NCBI GenBank assembly: GCA_934590165.1
Contig: CAKTOO010000001.1
Span: forward strand, 1 to 64,000
DNA length: 64,000 nucleotides
Reading direction: 5' to 3'
DNA from: an uncultured Dysosmobacter sp.
GTDB taxonomy: Bacteria; Bacillota; Clostridia; Oscillospirales; Oscillospiraceae
Each line of letters begins with the position of its first letter. Position 1 is the stretch's first letter. Shown in pieces: positions 32,295-40,384 of this stretch. The position numbers and the translations under genes are program-made. The notes beneath the pieces were generated by a model, which was given only the letters and a program-made list of their open reading frames with translations, did not search any database and was not told the DNA's origin.

Positions 32295-34418
32295 TTACAG
32301 GATGTTCATCAGGTTGAAGGCCAGGATCAGGCCGGAGAACACGATGGACACGGTGGAGCACAGCTTGATGAGGATGTTCAGGGAAGGACCGGAGGTATCC
32401 TTGAAGGGGTCGCCCACGGTGTCGCCCACGACAGCGGCCTTGTGGCACTCGGAGCCCTTGCCGCCGTGATGGCCGGACTCGATGTACTTCTTGGCGTTAT
32501 CCCAGGCACCGCCGGCGTTGGACATGAACACGGCCATGGCAAAGCCGGTGACGGACACGCCGCCAAGCAGGCCGACCACGCCGGTGGGGCCCAGCACCAG
32601 ACCGGTGAGGATGGGCACCACGATGGCCAGGATGGCGGGAGCCACCATCTCATGCAGGGCGCCCTTGGTGCACAGGGCCACGCAGGAGGCGTAATCAGGG
32701 TCTGCCTTGTACTCCATGATACCGGCAATCTCCCGGAACTGGCGGCGGACCTCCACCACGATGGACTGGGCGGCCTTCTGCACCGCGCTCATGGTGAAGG
32801 CGGAGAACACGAAGGTCAGCATGGCGCCCACGAACATACCAACCAGAACGGTGGGGCTGGTGAGCGTAAAGTTCAGAGTCTCGGTGGTGTTTTCCTGGAC
32901 GATGTTGACGTAGGAGACCAGCAGGGCCAGGGCGGTCAGGGAGGCGGAGCCGATGGCGAAGCCCTTGCCGGTGGCGGCGGTGGTGTTGCCCAGGGAGTCC
33001 AGGGCGTCGGTACGGTCACGGACGGTCTCGGGCAGGCCGCTCATTTCGGCGATGCCGCCGGCATTGTCGGCCACGGGGCCGTAAGCGTCGGTGGCCAGGG
33101 TGATGCCCAGGGTGGACAGCATACCGACGCCGGCGATGCCGATGCCGTACAGGCCCTGGTTGAAGGCGGCGGTGAAGGCACCGTTGCCATCCACGATGAC
33201 AGTGGAGCCGCCGGCGGCGAAGTAGCTGACCAGCACGGCCGCGGCCACAATGAGGATGGAGGTCATGGTGGACTTCAGGCCCAGGGAAATACCGCCGATG
33301 ATGATGGTGGCGGAGCCGGTCTCAGAGGCGGCCGCCAACTCCTGGGTGGGCTTGTAGGTATCAGAGGTATAGTACTCGGTGAAATAGCCGATGGCGCAGC
33401 CGCCGATGAGGCCGCAGAGGATGGCGATGTACACGCCCATATGGCCGTCCAGAATGACGTAGGTCAGGGGCGCGGCCACGACGGCGGCCAGAACAGCGGC
33501 GGTATAGGTGCCGGTGCGCAGGCTCTTGAGCAAGGACTCCTGGGTGGCGTCCTCCTTGGTCTTCACCAGGAAGGAGCCGATGATGGAGCAGATGATGCCG
33601 GTGACGGCCAGAGCCATGGGCAGCAGCATACCGGCAAAGCCGTAGCCGCCCACGGCGCCCAGGGCGAAGGTCGCCAGGATGGAGCCCACGTAGGACTCGT
33701 ACAGGTCGGCGCCCATACCGGCCACGTCGCCCACGTTGTCGCCCACGTTGTCGGCGATGGTGGCGGGGTTGCGGGGGTCATCCTCGGGGATGCCGGCTTC
33801 CACTTTACCCACCAGGTCGGCGCCCACGTCAGCGGCCTTGGTGTAGATGCCGCCGCCCACACGGGCGAACAGCGCCATGAAGGAAGCGCCCATGCCGTTC
33901 ATGACCATGATGTTGCCCAGCTGGGTGGGGTCGCTGATACCGAAGCCATAGCGCAGCAGGAAGAACCACATGGTGATGTCCAGCATTCCCAGACCCACCA
34001 CGGTGAAGCCCATGACGGAGCCGGAGGAGAATGCCACCCGCAGGCCCTTATTCAGGCTCTCGGAAGCAGCCTGGGCGGTACGGGCGTTGGAATTAGTGGC
34101 GATCTTCATGCCGATGAAGCCGGCCAGCATGGAGAACACGCCGCCGGTGACAAAGGCAAAGGGGGTGAACTTCGACAGCATTTTGCCGCCGGAGGCGAAC
34201 GCAATGACCAGAAGGACAACGAACACCACCACGAACACCTTGAACACGGTGGTGTATTGCTGCTTCAGGTAAGCGTTGGCGCCCTCGCGGATGTTGGCGG
34301 CGATCTTACGCATCCGCTCATTGCCTTCTGAATAGGTCACGACCTTTTTTGCCTGTGTAATGGCAAAAAGGCCGGCGATGATTGCGCCGACAAATCCGAT
34401 CCAGAACAGTTGATCCAT
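32295..34418 (-). CDS. hppA: Membrane-bound ion-pumping pyrophosphatase, K+-dependent type
   Basis: 707 residues, about sixteen transmembrane helices. It couples pyrophosphate hydrolysis to export of protons or sodium ions. The active-site segments are intact: DVGADLVGKVEAGIPEDD, NVGDNVGDVAGMGADLYES, DAYGPVADNAGG and GDTVGDPFKDTSGPS. The segment GNTTAATGKG has Ala where K+-independent enzymes have Lys, so K+ dependence is expected. Whether it pumps H+ or Na+ I cannot decide by eye. AAGGAG precedes the ATG and the promoter is at 34464-34491. Confidence 0.97.
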   Translation of the reverse strand: MDQLFWIGFVGAIIAGLFAITQAKKVVTYSEGNERMRKIAANIREGANAYLKQQYTTVFKVFVVVFVVLLVIAFASGGKMLSKFTPFAFVTGGVFSMLAGFIGMKIATNSNARTAQAASESLNKGLRVAFSSGSVMGFTVVGLGMLDITMWFFLLRYGFGISDPTQLGNIMVMNGMGASFMALFARVGGGIYTKAADVGADLVGKVEAGIPEDDPRNPATIADNVGDNVGDVAGMGADLYESYVGSILATFALGAVGGYGFAGMLLPMALAVTGIICSIIGSFLVKTKEDATQESLLKSLRTGTYTAAVLAAVVAAPLTYVILDGHMGVYIAILCGLIGGCAIGYFTEYYTSDTYKPTQELAAASETGSATIIIGGISLGLKSTMTSILIVAAAVLVSYFAAGGSTVIVDGNGAFTAAFNQGLYGIGIAGVGMLSTLGITLATDAYGPVADNAGGIAEMSGLPETVRDRTDALDSLGNTTAATGKGFAIGSASLTALALLVSYVNIVQENTTETLNFTLTSPTVLVGMFVGAMLTFVFSAFTMSAVQKAAQSIVVEVRRQFREIAGIMEYKADPDYASCVALCTKGALHEMVAPAILAIVVPILTGLVLGPTGVVGLLGGVSVTGFAMAVFMSNAGGAWDNAKKYIESGHHGGKGSECHKAAVVGDTVGDPFKDTSGPSLNILIKLCSTVSIVFSGLILAFNLMNIL

Positions 34419-34463
34419 GATTTTTCCACTCCTTAATTGGTTTGTGTTTTACAGTGTGCTATT

Positions 34464-34491
34464 ATTCTAGCACACGCGAACGTTTTTTCAA
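34464..34491 (-). promoter_or_regulatory. Pyrophosphatase gene promoter with CGAACG site
   Basis: TTGAAA (34486-34491), 16-base spacer, TAGAAT (34464-34469). The spacer contains GAACGTT-like sequence, ACGCAAACGTTGTA lies upstream at 34513-34526, and the inverted repeat GTGCTA/TAGCAC (34456-34473) spans the -10 box. LacI-type or other control is possible. Confidence 0.6.
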
Positions 34492-34544
34492 GTAACAAAC
34501 CAGCAACTTTTTACGCAAACGTTGTATATTTTATGTTTTGCATA

Positions 34545-34750
34545 AATTTTACATTCGTTTTCCGTCACTTCTCACCTTGTTTGCAGGCAAATTTTCGTAA
34601 ATTTTGCATTTTTATAGCGCAAAAATGACAGTTATTTCACAAAAAAACCGTTTTTGAGGCCACCCCCAAAAACGGCTTTGCATCGTCCGCAAATTTTGCG
34701 TTCGCTTTTCTTCAATTTTTGCGTTAATTTTGCGTACAGCTTTTATTTTC
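34545..34750. repeat. Cluster of GCAAAATTT/AAATTTTGCG motifs
   Basis: At least six scattered copies of a GCAAAATT-like unit in both orientations (for example 34586, 34601, 34617, 34690, 34712, 34727) in an AT-rich stretch between the pyrophosphatase promoter and the 27-codon gene. No ORF covers it. The purpose is unknown; similar units occur in the thiI leader element. Confidence 0.4.
34639..34678 (-). terminator. Minus-strand terminator upstream of the pyrophosphatase gene
   Basis: CCGTTTTTG pairs with CAAAAACGG across a GC-rich loop, then seven Ts on the minus strand. It is the second of two terminators that insulate the pyrophosphatase from the 27-codon gene. Confidence 0.7.
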
Positions 34751-34795
34751 GTCCGGAAGCGGCAGGGGCCGCCCCTTCTGCATGGGAAAAGGCCC

Positions 34796-34834
34796 CCAAA
34801 AAAGAAAAAGCCCACGCCTTTTGTCTGGCGTGGT
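34796..34834 (-). terminator. Terminator of the 27-codon gene
   Basis: CCACGCC (34812-34818) pairs with GGCGTGG (34827-34833), followed on the minus strand by CTTTTTCTTTTTT. Confidence 0.8.
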
Positions 34835-34857
34835 CACTGCTTCTCTTGGTTCAAAAC

Positions 34858-34941
34858 TTACCGCTCGCTCCGGGTCCAGGTATCATCCGGGAAGATCATA
34901 TCATCCACGTCCCCGCTTCTGCGGGCAAAATGCTGCATCAT
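34858..34941 (-). CDS. 27-residue small protein with complete gene signals
   Basis: ATG at 34941 (or the next codon, also ATG), stop at 34858. GGAGG lies eight bases before the start, a good promoter (34974-35002) about 35 bases before, and a terminator 25 bases after the stop. The peptide begins MMQHFARRSGDVDDM and has an acidic middle with FPDD and a basic end; no membrane segment. I know no family for it. It could be a small regulatory protein or a dual-function RNA. Confidence 0.6.
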   Translation of the reverse strand: MMQHFARRSGDVDDMIFPDDTWTRSER

Positions 34942-34973
34942 TCCACATGCCTCCTTTCCAATGATTTGTTGAC

Positions 34974-35002
34974 AGTATAGCACGTTTCTGCCGCCCTCGC
35001 AA
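34974..35002 (-). promoter_or_regulatory. Promoter of the 27-codon gene
   Basis: TTGCGA (34997-35002), 17-base spacer, TATACT (34974-34979) on the minus strand. Confidence 0.75.
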
Positions 35003-35195
35003 GGAGATGCTGGCAAATTTCACAAACAGTTTACATATTTTTGTGAAGCCTGTGTAACCCACAAGTATTCCCTTTTGGTGAAGTTTTCCACATCCTATTG
35101 TGGAAACTGGCGGAATCACGGAGAATCCATTGGATTCCCCTCACTTTTCCCCTGTTCTTTGTACATTTTTTCTCTCGCCTTTGGAATGCTACCTA

Positions 35196-35204
35196 TGCTA
35201 TAAT
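35196..35204 (+). promoter_or_regulatory. Extended -10 promoter for phosphoesterase-mnmG
   Basis: TGCTATAAT about 65 bases before the ATG at 35269; no matching -35 box at the right distance. Confidence 0.6.
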
Positions 35205-35268
35205 ATGGTTGATTATTACACGTATCTTTTTCGCAGTTATCACATTGGCGGCTGAGGGGGCCGCGTCT

Positions 35269-36135
35269 ATGGCAAAACATCGTGCACACCGCCGCCGGAA
35301 GCGGCGGTGGTTTCTGCCGGCGCTGGTCATTCTGGCAGCCGCTTTGTTTGTGTGGTGGAGCAACACCGCCTTGCAGGTCACCCGTTTTGACGCCCTGTTC
35401 CGGGATTTGCCCGCCGGCTTTGACGGCTGCCGGGCCGCCGTCATCAGCGACCTGCACACCGCTTCCTTTGGGCAGGACAATCAGGACCTGTACGCCGCTT
35501 TGGAGGCGGAGAGGCCGGACTATATTTTCTTGGTGGGGGACCTGCTGGACCAGTACCGTGCCGTGCCGGAGGGCTATGCCGCCTCCATGGCCCAGTCCCT
35601 TTCCGCCATCGCCCCTACCTACTACGTCACCGGCAACCACGAGTGGGCCTTGGGGGATGTGCCCGCCCTGAAGCGGACCTTGGCGGACAACGGCGTGGCC
35701 GTATTATCCAACCAGTTCACCGCTCTGGAGCGGAACGGGGACACCGTGATCCTGGCGGGCATTGATGACCCCAACGGCTACGCCGACCAGAAAACGCCGG
35801 AGGCGCTGGCCGCGGAGGTATACGCCCAATACGGCGACCCCTTCTGGGTGCTGCTGGCCCACCGGAACGACCGCTTTGTGTCCCAGTACAGCCTGCTGGG
35901 GGCGGACCTGGTCATCTCCGGCCACGCCCACGGCGGTATCATTCGCCTGCCCTTTACCGACGGGCTCATTTCCCATGACCTGGAACTGCTCCCCTCCTAT
36001 ACGGCGGGGCTTTACGAGGAAAACGGCTCCGCGCTGTTCGTTACCCGGGGCCTTGGCAACTCCGGCCCCTCTTTTCGGCTGTTCAACCGGCCGGAGGTGG
36101 CCGTTTTGACGCTGCACAAAGAATTTGAATCTTGA
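35269..36135 (+). CDS. Membrane-anchored metallophosphoesterase (YkuE/YaeI-like)
   Basis: 288 residues: a basic N-terminus, one transmembrane helix (about 14-31), then a calcineurin-like domain with its five metal motifs: SDLH, GDLLD, GNHEW, AHRN and SGHAHGG. The catalytic domain should face outside; related proteins hydrolyse lipid or peptidoglycan-linked phosphoesters such as UDP-diacylglucosamine, but the substrate here is unknown. The start at 35269 follows GAGGGGG; the frame upstream of it is leader. It ends 10 bases before mnmG, probably in one transcript. Confidence 0.92.
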   Translation: MAKHRAHRRRKRRWFLPALVILAAALFVWWSNTALQVTRFDALFRDLPAGFDGCRAAVISDLHTASFGQDNQDLYAALEAERPDYIFLVGDLLDQYRAVPEGYAASMAQSLSAIAPTYYVTGNHEWALGDVPALKRTLADNGVAVLSNQFTALERNGDTVILAGIDDPNGYADQKTPEALAAEVYAQYGDPFWVLLAHRNDRFVSQYSLLGADLVISGHAHGGIIRLPFTDGLISHDLELLPSYTAGLYEENGSALFVTRGLGNSGPSFRLFNRPEVAVLTLHKEFES

Positions 36136-36145
36136 GGAATCTCTC

Positions 36146-38011
36146 ATGACCGAATTTCACGCAGGACAATTTGATATCGCCGTCATCGGTGCCGGACACG
36201 CTGGCATCGAGGCGGCTCTGGCCGCCGCCCGGCTGGGGATGGAGACCGTTGTGTTCACCATTAACCTGGACGCCGTGGGCAACATGCCCTGCAACCCCGC
36301 CATTGGCGGCACCGGCAAGGGCCACCTGGTCCGGGAGCTGGACGCCTTGGGCGGTGAGATGGCAAAGGCCGCCGACGAGTGCTGCATCCAGTACCGGCTC
36401 TTGAACAAGGGCAAGGGCCCCGCCGTGTGGAGTCTCCGGGCCCAGGCGGACCGCCGGAGATACCAGGAGCGGATGAAGCACACCCTGGAGCGACAGGAGC
36501 ACCTGACCGTCCGCCAGGGCGAGGTGGTGGAGGTCCGGGCGGAAAACGGCGCCGTTTCTCAGGTGGTGCTGGCCACTGGGGCGGTCTTTGCCGTGAAGGC
36601 CGTCATTCTGGCCACTGGCACCTACCTGGCCGGCCGCACCATCATCGGTGAGTGTGTGGAGGAATCCGGCCCCGACGGCATGCACGCCGCCCGGCGGCTG
36701 ACGGAGTCCCTGCTGGCTCTGGGCCTGCCCCTGCGGCGGTTCAAGACCGGCACGCCGCCCCGGGTCAATGCCCGGACGGTGGATTTTGACGAGATGGAGC
36801 TCCAGCCGGGAGACACCCTCCCCGTCCCCTTTTCTTACAGCACCAAGCAGCCGCCGGAGAATTCGGCGGTGTGCTGGCTCACCTGGACCACGGAGGAGAC
36901 GAAGCGCATCGTCCAGGAGAACCTGGACCGGGCGCCCATGTACTCCGGTCTCATTGAGGGCGTCGGTCCCCGGTACTGCCCCTCCTTTGAAACGAAGATC
37001 GTCCGCTTTCCGGACAAGCTCCGCCACCAGCTGTTCGTGGAGCCCATGGGCCTCAACACGGAGGAGCTGTACATCCAGGGCTTCTCCTCCTCCATGCCGG
37101 AGGAGGTGCAGCTGCAAATGCTCCGCAGCGTACCGGGCCTGCGCCGGGCCGTCATGACCCGCCCGGCCTACGCCATCGAATACGACTGCATCGACCCTCT
37201 GGCCCTGCGGGCCACGCTGGAGTGCAAGGCCGTCAGCGGCCTGTACGGCGCCGGGCAGTTCAACGGCTCCTCCGGCTACGAGGAGGCCGCCGTCCAGGGC
37301 TTTGTGGCCGGCGTTAACGCCGCCCGGAAGCTGAAGGGCGAAAGCGACTTCATCCTCTCCCGGTCGGAGAGCTACATCGGCACCCTTATTGACGACTTGG
37401 TGACCAAAGGCACCAATGAGCCCTACCGCATCATGACCTCCCGCAGCGAATACCGCCTGCTGCTGCGGCAGGACAACGCCGACTGGCGGCTGACCCGTCG
37501 GGGCCACGACATCGGCCTGGTTTCCGGCCAGCGGCTGCGGGAAGTAGAGGAAAAATACGCCGCCGTGGAACGGGAGATCAAGCGCCTGACCCACACCGGC
37601 GCCGCCCCCTCCCCGGCCCTTTCCGCCCTGCTGGCGGAAAAGGGCACCGCCGATGTCACGGACGGAGCCTCCCTGCTGTCCCTTTTGAAGCGGCCCCAGC
37701 TCCACTATGCCGAGCTCGCCCCCTTCGACCTGGAGCGGCCGGACCTGCCGGCGGACGTGGCTGAGCAGGTGGAGATCAGCGTGAAGTACGAGGGCTATAT
37801 CCAGCGCCAGCAAAAGCAGGTGGAGGACTTCCGGAAAATGGAGTCCCACAAGCTGCCCCCCGATCTGAATTTCAACGCCATCCAGGGCCTGCGGCTGGAG
37901 GCCAGGGAAAAGCTTTCCGCTGTCCGTCCCCTGGATCTGGGACAGGCCAGCCGCATCTCCGGCGTGTCCCCGGCGGATATCGCCGCCCTCATGGTCTATC
38001 TGGAGCGGTGA
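36146..38011 (+). CDS. mnmG: tRNA uridine-5-carboxymethylaminomethyl(34) synthesis enzyme MnmG
   Basis: 621 residues, full length. FAD-binding GAGHAGIEAALAAARLG near the N-terminus, the GGxGKGHLVRELDALGG region, the SYIGTLIDDLVTKGTNEPYRIMTSRSEYRLL type segment and the C-terminal helical domain that binds MnmE are all present. With MnmE it modifies the wobble uridine of several tRNAs. The ATG at 36146 has GAGG nine bases before it. Unlike the common mnmE-mnmG-rsmG order, neither partner is adjacent; it follows a phosphoesterase gene instead. Confidence 0.98.
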   Translation: MTEFHAGQFDIAVIGAGHAGIEAALAAARLGMETVVFTINLDAVGNMPCNPAIGGTGKGHLVRELDALGGEMAKAADECCIQYRLLNKGKGPAVWSLRAQADRRRYQERMKHTLERQEHLTVRQGEVVEVRAENGAVSQVVLATGAVFAVKAVILATGTYLAGRTIIGECVEESGPDGMHAARRLTESLLALGLPLRRFKTGTPPRVNARTVDFDEMELQPGDTLPVPFSYSTKQPPENSAVCWLTWTTEETKRIVQENLDRAPMYSGLIEGVGPRYCPSFETKIVRFPDKLRHQLFVEPMGLNTEELYIQGFSSSMPEEVQLQMLRSVPGLRRAVMTRPAYAIEYDCIDPLALRATLECKAVSGLYGAGQFNGSSGYEEAAVQGFVAGVNAARKLKGESDFILSRSESYIGTLIDDLVTKGTNEPYRIMTSRSEYRLLLRQDNADWRLTRRGHDIGLVSGQRLREVEEKYAAVEREIKRLTHTGAAPSPALSALLAEKGTADVTDGASLLSLLKRPQLHYAELAPFDLERPDLPADVAEQVEISVKYEGYIQRQQKQVEDFRKMESHKLPPDLNFNAIQGLRLEAREKLSAVRPLDLGQASRISGVSPADIAALMVYLER

Positions 38012-38120
38012 GGGCCAGCCCCAGCCGGGGCTGGGCGTAGTGGTCGTAAAGCCATTCATAGATGGGTTCCAAATCAATCACCGCTAGCGCAATTAAATTG
38101 TGTGCCAGTAGGAGGTTTCT

Positions 38121-38345
38121 ATGGAAAGCAGCGTCCTCATAGAATTTGGCCAGCGTCTCCGGGAACTTCGCCAGGAACGCGGCGGTACACAAAAATCCAT
38201 GGCGGCCTATTTGGGCTGCACTGTCAGCAAGTATCAAAAAATCGAATACGGACAGGTCAACGTCCCCGCCCTGACCCTTATCGCCCTGTCCGAATATTTT
38301 CACGTCAGCATCGACTATTTTCTGGGCCGCAGCGACCTGCGGTAA
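38121..38345 (+). CDS. XRE-type helix-turn-helix regulator (74 residues)
   Basis: A single Cro/CI-type helix-turn-helix domain (about 8-65): FGQRLRELRQERGGTQKSMAAYLGCTVSKYQKIEYGQ, then the common YFHVSIDYFLGRSD end. No effector domain. TAGGAGG precedes the ATG. It stands 39 bases before the cyclase-family gene and may regulate the operon that runs to 41125. A short CAATTAAATTG dyad lies upstream at about 38090. Confidence 0.92.
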   Translation: MESSVLIEFGQRLRELRQERGGTQKSMAAYLGCTVSKYQKIEYGQVNVPALTLIALSEYFHVSIDYFLGRSDLR

Positions 38346-38384
38346 ACGCTTTTGGACACCACCACAAGGAAGGAATCTGTACAC

Positions 38385-39056
38385 ATGATCATTGACCTGA
38401 CCCACACCATCACGCCGGATACCTTCGTCTATCCCGGCACGCCCCGCCCCGCTTTCTCCCACACACGCACCCTGACCCAGAACGGTGCCCGGGAGACGCT
38501 GCTGCAGATCGGCTCCCACACCGGCACCCACATGGACGCCCCCCGCCACATCCTGCCGGATGGCTGCGGCCTGGACCAGCTGCCCCCCTCCCAGTTCTGC
38601 GGCCGGGCCGCCGTCATCGACGTGTCCCACCTGGGGGCGGGCGCCATCATCACCGCCGACTTCCTGCGCCAGCAAAACGGCTATCTCCGCACCGCTGACT
38701 TCGCCCTGTTCTACACCGGCTGGGAAAAGAAGTGGGGCGCCGAGGCCTTTTTGGATGAGGCCTTCCCCGTCCCCGACGAGGAGGCGGCCCGGTACCTGGT
38801 GTCCTGCGGCCTCAAGGGCGTGGGCACCGACGCCATCAGCGTGGACCCCCTGTCCAACAGCGAGTATCCCGCCCACAAGGTGCTGCTGGGCGGCGGCCTG
38901 GTCATTGTGGAGAACCTGTGCCTGAAAAAGGTGGTGGGCCGGAAGGACGTCATGTTCTTCGCCCTGCCCCTGAAATACGCCGGAGCCGACGGCGCCCCCG
39001 TCCGGGCCATCGCCGAGTTTCGAGATTTCTCTGAAAAGGAGATGAGCGGGGAATGA
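38385..39056 (+). CDS. Cyclase family (kynurenine formamidase-like) metal hydrolase
   Basis: 223 residues of the cyclase/KynB family. The metal-binding signature SHTGTHMDAPRH stands near residues 45-56 and the C-terminus carries the usual VVENLCLKKV segment. Family members hydrolyse N-formylkynurenine, isatin, or related amides and lactones; no tryptophan pathway genes are nearby. The stop overlaps the MurT-like start by four bases, so it is coupled to that gene and may act on a cell-wall or amide substrate; this is inference. Confidence 0.92.
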   Translation: MIIDLTHTITPDTFVYPGTPRPAFSHTRTLTQNGARETLLQIGSHTGTHMDAPRHILPDGCGLDQLPPSQFCGRAAVIDVSHLGAGAIITADFLRQQNGYLRTADFALFYTGWEKKWGAEAFLDEAFPVPDEEAARYLVSCGLKGVGTDAISVDPLSNSEYPAHKVLLGGGLVIVENLCLKKVVGRKDVMFFALPLKYAGADGAPVRAIAEFRDFSEKEMSGE

Positions 39057-40381
39057 GAAAGTTCCTTGCAATCTTGGTGTGCAAGCTAGGCCGTGCCGTG
39101 GGCAAGCTGGTGGGCAAGGGCAGTTCCCTGCCCGGCAAGTACGCCCTGAAGATCTGCCCGGACATCCTGCGCCGGGTGCAGCTGCCCGCCCACATCATCG
39201 CCGTCACCGGCAGCAATGGCAAGACCTCCACTGTGGAGATGATCGCTGCCATCCTCCGCGCCGGCGGCAAGACCGTGGTGTACAATGAGGAGGGCTCCAA
39301 CCAGATTGAGGGCGTCACCACCACCGTGCTGACCCACGCCACCCTGGGCGGCCGGGTGAAGGCCGACGTGCTCCTCATCGAATCCGATGAGCGCTACGCC
39401 GCCCGCAGCTTCCAGTACTTCCACCCCACGGAATTCGTCATCACCAACCTGTACCGGGACCAGCTGACCCGCAACGGCCATCCCGAGTGGGTGTACGACG
39501 CCATTCTGCCTGCCATCCACCCGGACACGAAGCTCATTCTGAACGCTGATGACCCCCTGTCCTCCTGCTTCGCCCAAAACCACGAGAAGGTGAAGTGGTT
39601 CGGCCTGGACCCCTGCTCCATTACCGGGGACAAGCCCACCGGCGTGTACCGCGACGGCGCTTACTGCCCCCTGTGCCACGGGCCCATGGAATATGACTAT
39701 GTCCACTACAACCACATCGGCGCCTACCGCTGCACCAAGTGCGGCCACCGCAAGCCCGCCACAGACTACACCGTCACGGCGGCGGATCTGGACCAGGGCC
39801 GGTTGACCATCGACAGCGCCGTTACCATCCAGCTGGCCTTTCGCAGCATTTACAACGTGTACAACATTCTGGCGGCCTACGCCGCCTGCCGGGAGGTGGG
39901 CATCGCCGCCGACACCGCCGCCGGGGTCATCAACAACTACATTCTGAAAAACGGCCGGATGCAGAAGTTCACCCTGGGCGCCCACAAGGGCGTGCTGCTG
40001 ACCAGCAAGCACGAAAACTCCATCGCCTACGACACGAACCTGCGCTACATCGCCGCCGCCAAGGAGCCCTGCACCGTGGTGGTCATCGTGGACGCGGTGA
40101 GCCGCAAGTACTTCACCAGCGAGACCAGCTGGCTGTGGGACATCGACTTTGACCTGCTGAACACTCCCCAGGTGGAACGGGTCATCCTCTCCGGCCGGTA
40201 CTGCAACGACCTGGCCCTGCGCTTTTCCTTCACCGGCATCCCCCGGGAAAAATTCCTGGTCCAGCCGGACATCGCCGCTGCTGCGGAAACGCTGAAGGCG
40301 GAGGGCAGCGAGCAGGTATATGTGGTCACCTGCTTCTCTGACCGGGACAAGCTGCTGGCCCACGTGGTAAAGGAGGCGTAA
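39053..40381 (+). CDS. MurT-like Mur ligase, divergent subfamily
   Basis: 442 residues: a short basic N-terminus, a Mur ligase central domain with P-loop GSNGKTST (53-60), a Cys4 zinc ribbon (CPLC at about 205 and CTKC at about 227) and the DUF1727 C-terminal domain, ending like MurT. MurT-GatD amidates the D-Glu of lipid II. From memory of the family, the segments usually reading KNP-G-N and DG-x-D before SW-WD are here KHENSIAYDTN and FTSE, so this is not a typical MurT. It overlaps the cyclase gene and is 3 bases from the GatD-like gene. Confidence 0.88.
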   Translation: MRKFLAILVCKLGRAVGKLVGKGSSLPGKYALKICPDILRRVQLPAHIIAVTGSNGKTSTVEMIAAILRAGGKTVVYNEEGSNQIEGVTTTVLTHATLGGRVKADVLLIESDERYAARSFQYFHPTEFVITNLYRDQLTRNGHPEWVYDAILPAIHPDTKLILNADDPLSSCFAQNHEKVKWFGLDPCSITGDKPTGVYRDGAYCPLCHGPMEYDYVHYNHIGAYRCTKCGHRKPATDYTVTAADLDQGRLTIDSAVTIQLAFRSIYNVYNILAAYAACREVGIAADTAAGVINNYILKNGRMQKFTLGAHKGVLLTSKHENSIAYDTNLRYIAAAKEPCTVVVIVDAVSRKYFTSETSWLWDIDFDLLNTPQVERVILSGRYCNDLALRFSFTGIPREKFLVQPDIAAAAETLKAEGSEQVYVVTCFSDRDKLLAHVVKEA

Positions 40382-40384
40382 GAC

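Larger units (their letters stand above)
34942..35268. other. Spacer with dyads upstream of the phosphoesterase gene
   Basis: 327 bases. Contents: the promoter of the minus-strand 27-codon gene, the inverted repeat TTCACAAA/TTTGTGAA (35019-35047), the pair TTTTCCACA/TTGTGGAAA (35084-35106) that resembles two facing DnaA boxes, and an extended -10 element at 35196-35204 toward the phosphoesterase gene. No further ORF is supported. Confidence 0.5.

Noticed and set aside
32214..34331. Open frame of 705 codons opposite the pyrophosphatase gene
   Set aside because: Repetitive Gly/His/Asp/Gln composition typical of antisense frames; the pyrophosphatase is unmistakable on the other strand.
34942..35268. 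oriC
   Set aside because: Only two imperfect DnaA-like boxes; dnaA, dnaN, rsmG and parAB are absent from the window.
35098..35268. 57-codon N-terminal extension of the phosphoesterase
   Set aside because: The ATG at 35269 has a GAGGGGG site and is followed by a normal signal-anchor; the extension covers the promoter and dyads.
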